From: Panorpa germanica
Lineage: Eukaryota > Arthropoda > Insecta > Mecoptera > Panorpidae
DNA: 64,000 bases
Assembly (NCBI GenBank): GCA_963678705.1
Contig: CAVMBN010000218.1
Coordinates: 1-64,000 of the forward strand
Reading direction: 5' to 3'
The position numbers and the translations under genes are program-made. Numbering within the stretch: the stretch's first letter is position 1; each line of letters opens with the position of its first letter. Below, piece by piece: positions 1 to 10,193 of the stretch. Under the pieces are notes generated by a model. The model did not search any database. It worked only from the letters and a program-made list of their open reading frames with translations, and had not been told where the DNA came from.

Positions 1-1569
1 CTCATATACATACTTGTACTTATGCCTACTTACTTACCATTTGTTTGGTACCATTGAATGTTCATGAACGATCAATCACTATTTCCAAGAAAACCGCATA
101 TATTGTTCACTTAATCACTTATAACAATTAATACACTCTCATTATTATTTAAAACACGCATTTATATAAACTAATTCTTGTGTTTTAATATTATTTATAG
201 TTAATGTTATTCGACTTACTTGATAGTTGGCGGCAACCTTTTGTCTTCCGTATATTTGTAGTGTTTATATGAGGTCTTCCTTATATATCTCTACAGATTT
301 CTTGAATTTTAAACCACTTGATGTTTTAGCACTAACACTAACCTAATTATTATCACTTTTTTTGTCTATCGCACTTATTAATGTCTTATATCAAACATCA
401 AAGTTACAAATTTGAGGTTATGTTTATAAGACCGCGTGTACGCGTAATAAAAAATTCGTTTTTAACACTGGTTTCCAACTGTCAAACTTATGTAAAAACA
501 CTTTGTTTAGGGTAAATTAACACAAATTTAAAACAAACTTAAAAACTTTTCGTTTGAAAAAGTATTCATATAATTTATTTAATTTTTTTCCATAAATAAT
601 TTCTCACTTTTAATCACTTTTTTCACCTTAAGTAGGAGGAGCCGATCACACACATAGTAGATAGGAACCACATGTGTTGCAAAGCAATATTAACGTCCTT
701 GTAAACCAATACGTAGGTCTTCCTTTTTGTACTAAGTCCCATCTGTTTTGACAGAGCTTATGCATATATGCATTCATCTCTTTGGCAATATATTTGGTAT
801 CGTCTCCAGACTTTTATCCTACAGCCGCATCAACTTTAAATCCTCGAAATTTGTCGCATTAATTTTAAATCATCAAAATTCAATTTTTTCAGTTCTAGCG
901 TAATTTGTACTTGAGTAAGTGCATGAGAGATTTTTAAATCTAAAGGAATTGTCCCCAATATCACTTGCACCACTTTTGTAGATACAGTTCTGCAACAACG
1001 CGTCATCGTCAATAACATAGTTCTTTGCATGGAAGATTTGGAAGATTGATCCTGTAATACCATGCTGAAGCACAATACACAACTATTAGCATAAATGCCC
1101 CCTTGTATAGTGTCAGCATAGTTGCCGAGTTTAAGCTTCATTCCGTCCTTGTGACACGCGCAATCATTCGTTGTTACTGTATTTGTTTCGTAGCTTTGTA
1201 GCTTCAAGAAACTACAGATTTTATATATAGCAGGTCGAGAACGGCTTTCTAGGGTTTCTGTACTATTTGCACCGATAAGGATCACATTATCGTTGGCAAA
1301 ACATATGTCTACACAACCTTTCGAGTGAGAAACACAGTTCTCGTCAAATACCATGTTCCAGAGCTCAGGCCCCATTACAGATCGCTGAGGACAACCTTTA
1401 GATAGTTGCCTTTTCATGGAACGGTAATCGGTTTGTAAAATAATGTTCGACAATGAAAATAGTTCTTCATAGCGCAGTAGACGTACCTATAGGTTTTTGC
1501 CGGTCTAATTCTTTGAAGGTCACTTGGCCACCGGACATCAACAAAGGCACACTGAATTTCTATAAATAT
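1..1569. repeat. Satellite monomer M1 (1,569 bp)
   Basis: This monomer is 17 bp shorter than the standard. The missing bases lie near 1166, where cgcgcaa runs directly into tcattcg. The loss puts two RT fragments that are normally in different frames into one minus-strand frame (836-1453). It also has an upstream variant, ccacatgtgttg, where other monomers read ccacttgtgttg. Confidence 0.9.
836..1453 (-). pseudogene. LINE reverse-transcriptase remnant in M1 (205 codons open)
   Basis: The translated minus strand carries the RT motif GCPQRSVMGPELWN (family form GCPQGSVLGPxLWN), then CFANDN in place of the catalytic F/YADD box, and later RCCRTVSTEVVQVILG-like sequence typical of the R1-clade region after the thumb. 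The long open frame is accidental: a 17-bp deletion fuses two frames, so the joint does not match normal RT sequence, and the first catalytic Asp of the YADD box is Asn. There is no ORF1, no endonuclease and no N-terminal RT. R1-clade placement comes from motif resemblance only. Confidence 0.8.
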
Positions 1570-3107
1570 CTCATATACATACTTGTACTTATGCCTACTT
1601 ACTTATCATTTGTTTGTTACCATTAAATGTTCATGAACGATCAATCACTATTTCCAAGAAAACCGCATATATTGTTCACTTAATCACTTATAACAATTAA
1701 TACACTCTCATTATTATTTAAAACACGCATTTATATAAACTAATTCTTGTGTTTTAATATTATTTATAGTTAATGTTATTCGACTTACTTGATAGTGGGC
1801 GGCAACTTTTTGTCTTCCGTATATTTGTAGTGTTTATATGAGGTCTTCCTTATATATCTCTACAGATTTCTTGAATTTTAAACCACTTGATGTTTTAGCA
1901 CTAACACTAACCTAATTATTACCACTTTTTTTGTCTATCGCACTTATTAATGTCTTATATCAAACATCAAAGTTACAAATTTGAGGTTATGTTTATAAGA
2001 CCGCGTGTACGCGTAATGAAAAATTCGTTTTTAACACTGGTTTCCAACTGTCAAACTTTTGTAAAAACACTTTGTTTAGGGTAAATTAACACAAATTTAA
2101 AACAAACTTAAATACTTTTCGTTTGAAAAAGTATTCATATAATTTATTTAATTTTTTTCCATTATTAATTTTTCACTTTTATTCACTTTTTTCACCTAAA
2201 GTAGCAGGAGCCGATCACACACATAGTAGATAGGAACCACTTGTGTTGCAAAGCAATATTAACGTCCTTGTAAACCAATACGTAGGTCTTCCTTTTTGTA
2301 TTAAATCTTATCTGTCTTGCCAGAGCTTATGCATATATGCATTTATCTCTTTGGCAATATATTTGGTATCGTCTCCAGACTTTTATCCTACAGCCGCATT
2401 AACTTTAAATCCTCGAAATTTGTCGCATTAATTTTAAATCATCAAAATTTAATTTTTTCAGTTCTAGCGTAATTTGTACTTGAGTAAGTGCATGAGTGAT
2501 TTTTAAATCTAAAGGAATTGTCCCCAATATCACTTGCACCACTTCTGTAGATACAGTTCTGCAACAACGCGTCATCGTCAATAACATAGTTCTTTGCATG
2601 GAAGATCTGGAAGATTGATCCTGTAATACCATGCCGAAGCACAATACACAACTATTAGCATAAATGCCCCCTTGTATAGTGTCGGCATAGTTGCCGAGTT
2701 TAAACTTCATTCCGTCCTTGTGACACGCGCAAGGTGTGTTACAAGTTTATCATTAGTTGTTACTGTATTTGTTTCGTAGCTTTGTAGCTTCAAGAAACTA
2801 CAGATTTTATATATAGCAGGTCAAGAACGGCTTTCTAGGGTTTCTGTACTATTTGCACCGATAAGGATCACATTATCGTTGGCAAAACATATGTCTACAC
2901 AACCTTTCGAGTGAGAAACACAGTTCTCGTCGAATACCATGTTCCAGAGCTCAGGCCCCATTACAGATCGCTGAGGACAACCTTTAGATAGTTGCCTTTT
3001 TATGGAACGGTCATCGGTTTGTAAAATAATGTTCGACAATGAAAATAGTTCTTCATAGCGCAGTAGACGTACCTATAGGTTTTTGCCGGTCTAATTCTTT
3101 GAAGGTC
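1570..3107. repeat. Satellite monomer M2, first 1,538 bp
   Basis: This is the monomer that received the 16.7 kb insertion. It runs to AAGGTC at 3102-3107 and resumes after the duplicated AAGGTC at 19819. Its RT remnant lies on the minus strand (2405-2710 and 2821-3039). It shares ttatcatttg and ccattaaatg with M3 (near 19900), so the two monomers flanking the insertion are close relatives. Confidence 0.93.
3102..3107. other. Target-site duplication AAGGTC, left copy
   Basis: AAGGTC occurs once at this position in every uninterrupted monomer (ctttgAAGGTCActtgg). Here it is followed by the element end AGTAGAGGG instead of ACTTGG. Because the next base is A on both sides, a 7-bp reading AAGGTCA cannot be excluded. 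Six bp is the length known for Polinton/Maverick insertions. Confidence 0.85.
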
Positions 3108-3387
3108 AGTAGAGGGTTTGTGTATGTTCTGGAACCTCCCATGGGAGGGAATTTAAGTATAGGTAAGCGACGTACGTCCCATGTTATTAGTATAGGAGAG
3201 TAAATACAAGGTGTCTAAAAAGGGTTGCCAGTATATGAAATATATGAAATTATTGAAATAATTGAAGATTTATGCTTGGAATAGGGTGTTCCAGAATAAT
3301 ATTTATTGGTATATAATTATATGTAATGTTATAATAATAGAATTATAATACACGTACGTTTTATGTTTTATTTTTCTCAGAAATAAA
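3108..3387 (+). repeat. Terminal inverted repeat, unique outer part, left
   Basis: About 280 bp of non-tandem sequence pairs with 19533-19812 with few mismatches and no gap (positions sum to 22920). The second base of the end differs (AGTAG here, AATAG on the other side). It contains a perfect 14-bp palindrome cctcccatgggagg (3135-3148) and a 10-bp palindrome gacgtacgtc (3169-3178), both repeated at the other end. Confidence 0.88.
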
Positions 3388-6345
3388 ATATGTCAATTTG
3401 GTTAAAATTTTTTTACTTTCGTCTTCTAAACATGTTCTCCTGTTAGGGTATTGGTACTGATGGGGGATAAATTTTTTATCAAAAATGCAATATCTTCAAC
3501 CGTTTACGAGATATTTAAAGTTTTATTTTTTAGAAATTAAATCCGCCATTTTGACTAAAATTTTTTTACTTTCGTCTTCTAAACGTGTTCTCCTGTTAGG
3601 ATGTTGGTACTGATGGGGGATAATTTTTTTATCAAAAATGCAATATCTTCAACCGTTTACGAGATATTTAAAGTTTAATTTTTTAGAAATTAAATCCGCC
3701 ATTTTGACTAAAATTTTTTTGACTTTCGTCTTCTAAACGTGTTCTCCTGTTAGGGTATTGGTACTGATGGGGGATAAATTTTTTATCAAAAATGCAATAT
3801 CTTCAACCGTTTACGAGATATTTAAAGTTTTATTTTTTAGAAATTAAATCCGCCATTTTGACTAAAATTTTTTTACTTTCGTCTTCTAAACGTGTTCTCC
3901 TGTTAGGGTGTTGGTACTGATGGGGGATAATTTTTTTATCAAAAATGCAATATCTTCAACCGTTTACGAGATATTTAAAGTTTTATTTTTTAGAAATTAA
4001 ATCCGCCATTTTGACTAAAATTTTTTTACTTTCGTCTTCTAAACGTGTTCTCCTGTTAGGGTGTTGGTACTGATGGGGGATAATTTTTTTATCAAAAATG
4101 CAATATCTTCAATCGTTTACGAGATATTTAAAGTTTTATTTTTTAGAAATTAAATCCGCCATTTTGACTAAAATTTTTTTACTTTCGTCTTCTAAACGTG
4201 TTCTCCTGTTAGGGTATTGGTACTGATGGGGGATAAATTTTTTATCAAAAATGCAATATCTTCAACCGTTTACGAGATATTTAAAGTTTTATTTTTTAGA
4301 AATTAAATCCGCCATTTTGACTAAAATTTTTTTACTTTCGTCTTCTAAACGTGTTCTCCTGTTAGGGTGTTGGTACTGATGGGAGATAATTTTTTTATCA
4401 AAAATGCAATATCTTCAACCGTTTACGAGATATTTAAATTTTATTTATTCAGAAATTAAATCCGCCATTTTGACTAAAATTTTTTTACTTTCGTCTTCTA
4501 ATCGTGTTCTCCTGTTAGGGTGTTGGTACTGATGGGGGATAAATTTTTTATCAAAAATGCAATATCTTTAACCGTTTACGAGATATTTAAATTTTATTTA
4601 TTCAGAAATTAAATCCGCCATTTTGACTAAAATTTTTTTACTTTCGTCTTCTAAACGTGTTCTCCTGTTAGGGTGTTGGTACTGATAAGGGATAAATTTT
4701 TTATCAAAAATGCAATATCTTCAACCGTTTACGAGATATTTAAAGTTTTATTTTTTAGAAATTAAATCCGCCATTTTGACTAAAATTTTTTTACTTTCGT
4801 CTTCTAAACGTGTTCTCCTGTTAGGGTGTTGGTACTGATGGGGGATAATTTTTTTATCAAAAATGCAATATCTTCAATCGTTTACGAGATATTTAAAGTT
4901 TTATTTCTTAGAAATTAAATCCGCCATTTTGACTAAAATTTTTTTACTTTCGTCTTCTAAACGTGTTCTCCTGTTAGGGTTTTGGTACTGATGGGGGATA
5001 AATTTTTTATCAAAAATGCAATATCTTCAACCGTTTACGAGATATTTAAAGTTTTATTTTTTAGAAATTAAATCCGCCATTTTGACTAAAATTTTTTTAC
5101 TTTCGTCTTCTAAACGTGTTCTCCTGTTAGGGTGTTGGTACTGATGGGGGATAATTTTTTTATCAAAAATGCAATATCTTCAACCGTTTACGAGATATTT
5201 AAAGTTTTATTTTTTAGAAATTAAATCCGCCATTTTGACTAAAATTTTTTTACTTTCGTCTTCTAAACGTGTTCTCCTGTTAGGGTATTGGTACTGATGG
5301 GGAATAATTTTTTTATCAAAAATGCAATATCTTCAATCGTTTACGAGATATTTAAAGTTTTATTTTTTAGAAATTAAATCCGCCATTTTGACTAAAATTT
5401 TTTTACTTTCGTCTTCTAAACGTGTTCTCCTGTTAGGGTATTGGTACTGATGGGGGATAAATTTTTTATCAAAAATGCAATATCTTCAATCGTTTACGAG
5501 ATATTTAAAGTTTTATTTTTTAGAAATTAAATCCGCCATTTTGACTAAAATTTTTTTACTTTCGTCTTCTAAACGTGTTTTTCTGTTAGGGTATTGGTAC
5601 TGATGGGGGATAAATTTTTTATCAAAAATGCAATATCTTCAATCGTTTACGAGATATTTAAAGTTTTATTTTTTAGAAATTAAATCCGCCATTTTGACTA
5701 AAATTTTTTTACTTTCGTCTTCTAAACGTGTTCTCCTGTTAGGGTATTGGTACTGATGGGGGATAAATTTTTTATCAAAAATGCAATATCTTCAATCGTT
5801 TACGAGATATTTAAAGTTTTTTTTTTTAGAAATTAAATCCGCCATTTTGACTAAAATTTTTTTACTTTCGTCTTCTAAACGTGTTTTCCTGTTAGGGTAT
5901 TGGTACTGATAAGGGATAAATTTTTTATCAAAAATGCAATATCTTCAATCGTTTACGAGATATTTAAATTTTATTTATTCAGAAATTAAATCCGCCATTT
6001 TGACTAAAATTTTTTTACTTTCGTCTTCTAATCGTGTTCTTCTGTTAGGGTGTTGGTACTGATGGGGGATAAATTTTTTATCAAAAATGCAATATCTTTA
6101 ACCGTTTACGAGATATTTAAATTTTATTTATTCAGAAATTAAATCCGCCATTTTGACTAAAATTTTTTTACTTTCGTCTTCTAAACGTGTTCTCCTGTTA
6201 GGGTGTTGGTACTGATGGGGGATAAATTTTTTATCAAAAATGCAATATCTTCAACCGTTTACGAGATATTTAAAGTTTTATTTTTTAGAAATTAAATCCG
6301 CCATTTTGACTAAAATTTTTTTTACTTATGTCTTGTAAATGTGTT
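3388..6345. repeat. 153-bp subterminal tandem array, left (about 19 copies)
   Basis: The unit is ~153 bp, measured from successive atccgccattttgac motifs at 3541, 3694, 3848 and 4001 through to 6296. Units vary at fixed sites: gggtattgg versus gggtgttgg, ataaatttttt versus ataattttttt, caaccg versus caatcg, and a ttatttattcag form in four units near 4440, 4590, 5970 and 6125. The last unit decays into acttatgtcttgtaaatg. I see no coding signal in it. Confidence 0.93.
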
Positions 6346-6380
6346 CTTTAAATATCATATGGTATTTACAGAAATATACG

Positions 6381-6446
6381 ATGATAGCCGAAGATAGCCG
6401 ATGATAGCCGATGATAGCCGAAGATAGCCGATGATATCCGAAGATG
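6381..6446. repeat. 10-bp minisatellite, left arm
   Basis: Six to seven tandem copies of a 10-mer alternating between atgatagccg and aagatagccg, ending in atgatatccg. The right arm has one copy fewer. It lies between the 153-bp array and the polymerase leader. Confidence 0.9.
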
Positions 6447-6545
6447 CACAAAGATTATTGCTTAAATAGATATATTTAACATTTTTTTATTTAATATTGT
6501 TGAATGCAGTTGAATGAGAACATCTGTTGAAAAAAGAACTGCAAA

Positions 6546-6569
6546 TATATAATATTTTTTTTATAATAA
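6546..6569 (+). promoter_or_regulatory. Candidate TATA-type promoter of left PolB gene
   Basis: tatataa (6546-6552) and tataataa (6562-6569) lie 37-60 bp before the first ATG of the polymerase frame at 6606. The region 6447-6605 is uniformly AT-rich, so TATA-like strings are expected by chance. Only position supports the call. Confidence 0.25.
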
Positions 6570-6605
6570 GAAGAAAATAATAAGTGTTAAAAAAAGATTT
6601 ATGAG

Positions 6606-7934
6606 ATGTATACCTGCAATGAGTGTAATACGTCGTTTTCAAGATTGGATAATCTGAAACGTCATGAAAATGTATCTTGTAATTCAAATAAATTATTGTG
6701 TGAATATTGTGGTTTAATATATACAAATATAAGAAATTATACTCATCATTTATTGAAAATACATCAAATTGAATTTGAGTGCAATAATAAACGCAAATTG
6801 GATGCTGAACCTGAAATATTAAGTAAACGATCCAAAACGGAGTTAATTGAGAGTTCATTAACTAAAAAGAAAATTACGGATTGGTGTAATGTATGCAAAA
6901 GTAATGTGTTAAATAAAAATCTATATAATCATTATAAAAGTAATGAACATAAAAGACTAGCAAGTGTAGATGTAGAATGCGATAATGATATACAAAAAAT
7001 TACTTCAGCATTTAAAAATCGTATTGCGGCATATAGATTACATACTAAGGAAATGTTTAACAGTATTAAAGAATACATGATATTTTTTCAAAATAAAGTA
7101 TTCGTATTATTGGAAAAGTATTTTAAAGAATTTATTACAATTAAAGTAAATATTGAATTATTTGGTTTATATGTAAAATATAATAAAGATGCGGAGTTTT
7201 TAATTGATATAAAATCTTTTAACACTAAAAATAAAGTGATTAATAAATCCATGGATCTAAAGGAAATATATAATAATTTTAGAAATGTTATTAAAATAAA
7301 AAGTGAAGAATTTCAAGAACGTGATTCAGGATGGAGTCTTAAGGAAATAATGCATTTGGAAATAAATATTAACAGATATAATCCTTTGCGGGGATCATCT
7401 TATATTGATTTACCAAAGAAAGTTAAAGATAAAAAGGCTATAGTAAATGTAGTAAATAATGATCAAGCTTGCTTTATGTGGGCTATAACTTCAGCATTGT
7501 ATCCAGCATCAAAAGGTATGACTAGAGTTACATCATATCCACATTATTCAAAAGTACTTAATTCAAATGGTATAGAATTACCGATGAAATTAAAAGATAT
7601 TAGAACATTTGAGCATAATAATGATATAAGTGTGAATGTATATGGACTTGAAAATAATTCCATTGTGGGACCGTTGCATTATACATCTAAGAAGAAGAAA
7701 CAACATGTTAATTTATTGTATATTGAAGATTTGAGTAATGGACATTATTGTTGGATTAAAAATATGTCAAGATTAATAAGAAGTCAATTTACTAAGCATA
7801 CTAGTAAACAATTTTTGTGTGATGGATGCTTTTCATTTTTTAACACAGAAAATCAGTTAAATAGACATTTAGAATATGATTGCAATAAGATATATACAAT
7901 CCTTCCTTCTAAGTATAAGGCTAAAGATAAATGA
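6606..7934 (+). CDS. N-terminal segment: zinc fingers and Cys/His domain (442 aa)
   Basis: Three fingers lie at the N-terminus: C4/C7/H20/C25, C32/C35/H48/H53 and C94/C97/H109/H115. A basic, NLS-like stretch (KRKLD, KRSK) sits at residues 62-77. Residues ~280-390 hold a domain with VNNDQACFMWAI (Cys289, Trp292), YPHY (His313) and HYCWIKN (His380). The same arrangement precedes PolB in proteins I recall from aphid and Hydra genomes, but its function is unknown to me; a cysteine-protease-like role is a guess. A fourth finger lies at C405/C408/H421/C426. The ATG at 6606 is chosen because the first finger begins three residues later. The TGA at 7932 is probably a nonsense mutation, since the frame continues to the next segment 6 bp on and the right arm has Leu there. 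Confidence 0.75.
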   Translation: MYTCNECNTSFSRLDNLKRHENVSCNSNKLLCEYCGLIYTNIRNYTHHLLKIHQIEFECNNKRKLDAEPEILSKRSKTELIESSLTKKKITDWCNVCKSNVLNKNLYNHYKSNEHKRLASVDVECDNDIQKITSAFKNRIAAYRLHTKEMFNSIKEYMIFFQNKVFVLLEKYFKEFITIKVNIELFGLYVKYNKDAEFLIDIKSFNTKNKVINKSMDLKEIYNNFRNVIKIKSEEFQERDSGWSLKEIMHLEININRYNPLRGSSYIDLPKKVKDKKAIVNVVNNDQACFMWAITSALYPASKGMTRVTSYPHYSKVLNSNGIELPMKLKDIRTFEHNNDISVNVYGLENNSIVGPLHYTSKKKKQHVNLLYIEDLSNGHYCWIKNMSRLIRSQFTKHTSKQFLCDGCFSFFNTENQLNRHLEYDCNKIYTILPSKYKAKDK

Positions 7935-7940
7935 GGTAAT

Positions 7941-10193
7941 ATGAGACCTCAAAACATTTTAAAATTTGATAATTATAAGAATAAATTACGCGTTCCATTT
8001 GTGATATATGGAGATTTTAAAACATTATTAAAACCCATTAGTACTTGTTATCCTGATACTAATACATCATTTTCAAATAATATTCAAATTCATGAACCAT
8101 ATTCTTTTGCTTATTATATTAAATGTTCCTTTAATGATTCCTTAAGTAAGTTTGTTACGTACAGAGGTATTAATTGCGTTAAAGTATTTATTGAAACAAT
8201 AACTGAAGACGCTAAACAAATTTATAAAATCTTAAATAAAGTGAAGCCTTTAAATAAATTATCTGATTGGCAAAAACAGGAATATGATGAAGCTTCTATT
8301 TGCCATATTTGTGAAGGTATCTTCAAAGGTGATAAAGTGTTAGATCATTGTCATTTAACTGGTAATTACCGAGGAGCTGCTCATAATCATTGCAATTTAA
8401 AATTTACAATTCCAAAGTTTATACCTGTCATATTCCATAACTTAAGTAATTACGATAGCCATATAATTGTAAAAGAATTAGGTTATGATAGTGAAAAAAT
8501 TGAAGTTATTCCAGAAAATAAGGAAAAGTATATATCTTTTACGAAACATATTTTGGTGGAATTAAAAGTCGATAAAAATGATAAAGTTCATAACTGCTAT
8601 ATTAAACTTAGATTTATTGATTCTTTACGATTTATGCATTCTAGTTTAGAAACACTTGCAAAAAATTTATTATCAGAACAATTTTTCGAATTAAAAAAAT
8701 TCTATCCGAATGAAAATCATTTCAATTTATTAAAACGTAAAGGTGTATTTCCTTATGAATATGTAAATAGTAGGGATATGCTTAATGAATCTGAGTTGCC
8801 ATCTCAAAATAATTTTTATAGCTCACTTAATGGCTGTAATATATCTGACGATGATTACAATCATGCCAAAATGGTTTGGTATGCATTTGAAATGAAAACA
8901 TTGGGGGAATATTCAGACTTATATTTAAAGATCGATGTTCTGTTGTTAACAGATATTTTTGAAAATTTTCGAGATGTGTGCTATAAAACATATAATTTAG
9001 ATCCCTGTCAATATTATACAGCACCAGGACTTTCTTGGGATGCTATGTTAAAGTATACAAGTATTGAATTAGAACTTTTAACAGATATTGATATGTTACA
9101 TTTTATTAAAAAAGGTATAAGAGGTGGAATATCACAATGCTCTCACAGACATGGAATTGCAAATAATAAATATATGTCCAATTATGATTCAAATAAGGAT
9201 TCTCAATATTTAATGTATTGGGATGCAAATAACTTATATGGTTGGGCTATGAGTCAATATTTACCACATGAGGGATTTAAATGGTTAGATACATATAAAT
9301 TACAAACATTTAATGTAGAAGCTATTGAAGATAACTCAGACGTTGGTTATATATTAGAAGTCAATTTAAGATATCCTAATTATTTGCACGATGAACACAA
9401 TGATCTACCTTTCTGTGCCGAAAATATTAAACCACCTAGCATTAAAACAAATGACGTTAAATTAATACCAAATCTAAATAACAAGTATAATTATGTGCTT
9501 CACTATAGATCGTTAAAGCAATGTCTTAAAAATAATCTGAAAATATATAAAATTCATAGAATTTTGGAATTTGAACAGTCTGATTGGTTAAAAAGTTATA
9601 TTGATCTAAATACATTAAAAAGAAAGAACTCTGCAAATGCATTTGAGAAAGACTTTTTTAAATTAATGAATAATTCAGTTTATGGTAAAACAATGGAAAA
9701 TGTAGATAAACGTGTCGATGTAAAGTTAATAACTCATTGGGATAATATAGGAAAAAAAATGGGTGCTAATACACTTATAAGTAAACCAAACTATCATAGT
9801 TGTTCTATATTTCATGAAAACTTAGTTGCTATTCAAATGCAAAAACTTAAGGTTTTTTATAATAAACCATTGTATTTAGGATTAAGTGTACTTGATATAT
9901 CAAAAACTTTAATATACGATTTTCATTATGATTTCATCAAAAAAATCTATAAAGGTAATGCTAAATTGTTGTATACAGATACAGATTCATTAATATATCA
10001 AATTAAAACAGATGATATATATGACGATATTAAGTGTAATCTAGATAAATTTGATACATCTAATTATCCATTTAATAATGAATTTTCATTACCTTTAATG
10101 AACAAAGCTAAATTAGGCTTAATGAAAGATGAATGCGCGGGTAGTATAATTTGGGAGTTTGTTGGGTTAAGGTCAAAAAATGTATGCAATTGA
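7941..10193 (+). CDS. polB: Family B DNA polymerase, protein-primed type (750 aa segment)
   Basis: This is the exonuclease and polymerase core. Exo I is YGDFKT at residues 23-28: Asp25 is present but the expected Glu27 is Lys (codon 8019-8021). An endonuclease-VII/HNH-like module spans 121-152 with CHIC, DHCHLTGNYRGAAH and HCN. Exo II is FHNLSNYD (165-172). Exo III is YLKID (328-332). Palm motif A is WDANNLYGWAM (Asp428), motif B is NNSVYGKTMEN (577-587) and motif C is YTDTDS (Asp680, Asp682). This set matches the DNA_pol_B_2 family of Polintons, linear plasmids and protein-primed viruses. The last four residues are out of frame after an A-tract insertion, so the natural C-terminus lies in the next segment. 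The start at 7941 is only the first ATG after the upstream stop. Confidence 0.88.
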   Translation: MRPQNILKFDNYKNKLRVPFVIYGDFKTLLKPISTCYPDTNTSFSNNIQIHEPYSFAYYIKCSFNDSLSKFVTYRGINCVKVFIETITEDAKQIYKILNKVKPLNKLSDWQKQEYDEASICHICEGIFKGDKVLDHCHLTGNYRGAAHNHCNLKFTIPKFIPVIFHNLSNYDSHIIVKELGYDSEKIEVIPENKEKYISFTKHILVELKVDKNDKVHNCYIKLRFIDSLRFMHSSLETLAKNLLSEQFFELKKFYPNENHFNLLKRKGVFPYEYVNSRDMLNESELPSQNNFYSSLNGCNISDDDYNHAKMVWYAFEMKTLGEYSDLYLKIDVLLLTDIFENFRDVCYKTYNLDPCQYYTAPGLSWDAMLKYTSIELELLTDIDMLHFIKKGIRGGISQCSHRHGIANNKYMSNYDSNKDSQYLMYWDANNLYGWAMSQYLPHEGFKWLDTYKLQTFNVEAIEDNSDVGYILEVNLRYPNYLHDEHNDLPFCAENIKPPSIKTNDVKLIPNLNNKYNYVLHYRSLKQCLKNNLKIYKIHRILEFEQSDWLKSYIDLNTLKRKNSANAFEKDFFKLMNNSVYGKTMENVDKRVDVKLITHWDNIGKKMGANTLISKPNYHSCSIFHENLVAIQMQKLKVFYNKPLYLGLSVLDISKTLIYDFHYDFIKKIYKGNAKLLYTDTDSLIYQIKTDDIYDDIKCNLDKFDTSNYPFNNEFSLPLMNKAKLGLMKDECAGSIIWEFVGLRSKNVCN

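Larger units (their letters stand above)
1..3107. repeat. 1,586-bp satellite array, left part (M1 and most of M2)
   Basis: Two head-to-tail monomers precede the inserted element. Monomers are delimited here by the recurring motif ctcatatacatac, found at 1 and 1570 and then every ~1,586 bp from 19867 onward. About 900 bp of each monomer, read on the minus strand, is a decayed LINE ORF2 3' fragment. The remaining ~650 bp is AT-rich and I see no gene in it. M1 and M2 are more diverged from each other than the monomers beyond 28 kb are among themselves, as expected near an array edge or in a poorly homogenised part. Confidence 0.95.

Noticed and set aside
836..1453. The 205-codon frame in M1 as a functional protein
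   Set aside because: It results from a 17-bp deletion joining two frames and has a non-catalytic FAND box; it is unique to M1.
3388..6345. 153-bp array as a CRISPR array
   Set aside because: Units are contiguous with no unique spacers, too long, and the context is eukaryotic.
6487..6858. 123-codon frame antisense to the zinc-finger start (mirror 15459-15830)
   Set aside because: Overlaps the well-supported zinc-finger frame and shows no motif.
7932..7934. TGA as a selenocysteine or programmed readthrough codon
   Set aside because: The other arm has TTA at the same place and no recoding structure is apparent; a point mutation is simpler.
8827..9024. 65-codon antisense frame inside PolB (mirror 13293-13490)
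   Set aside because: Lies opposite the Exo III region of PolB; no independent signal.
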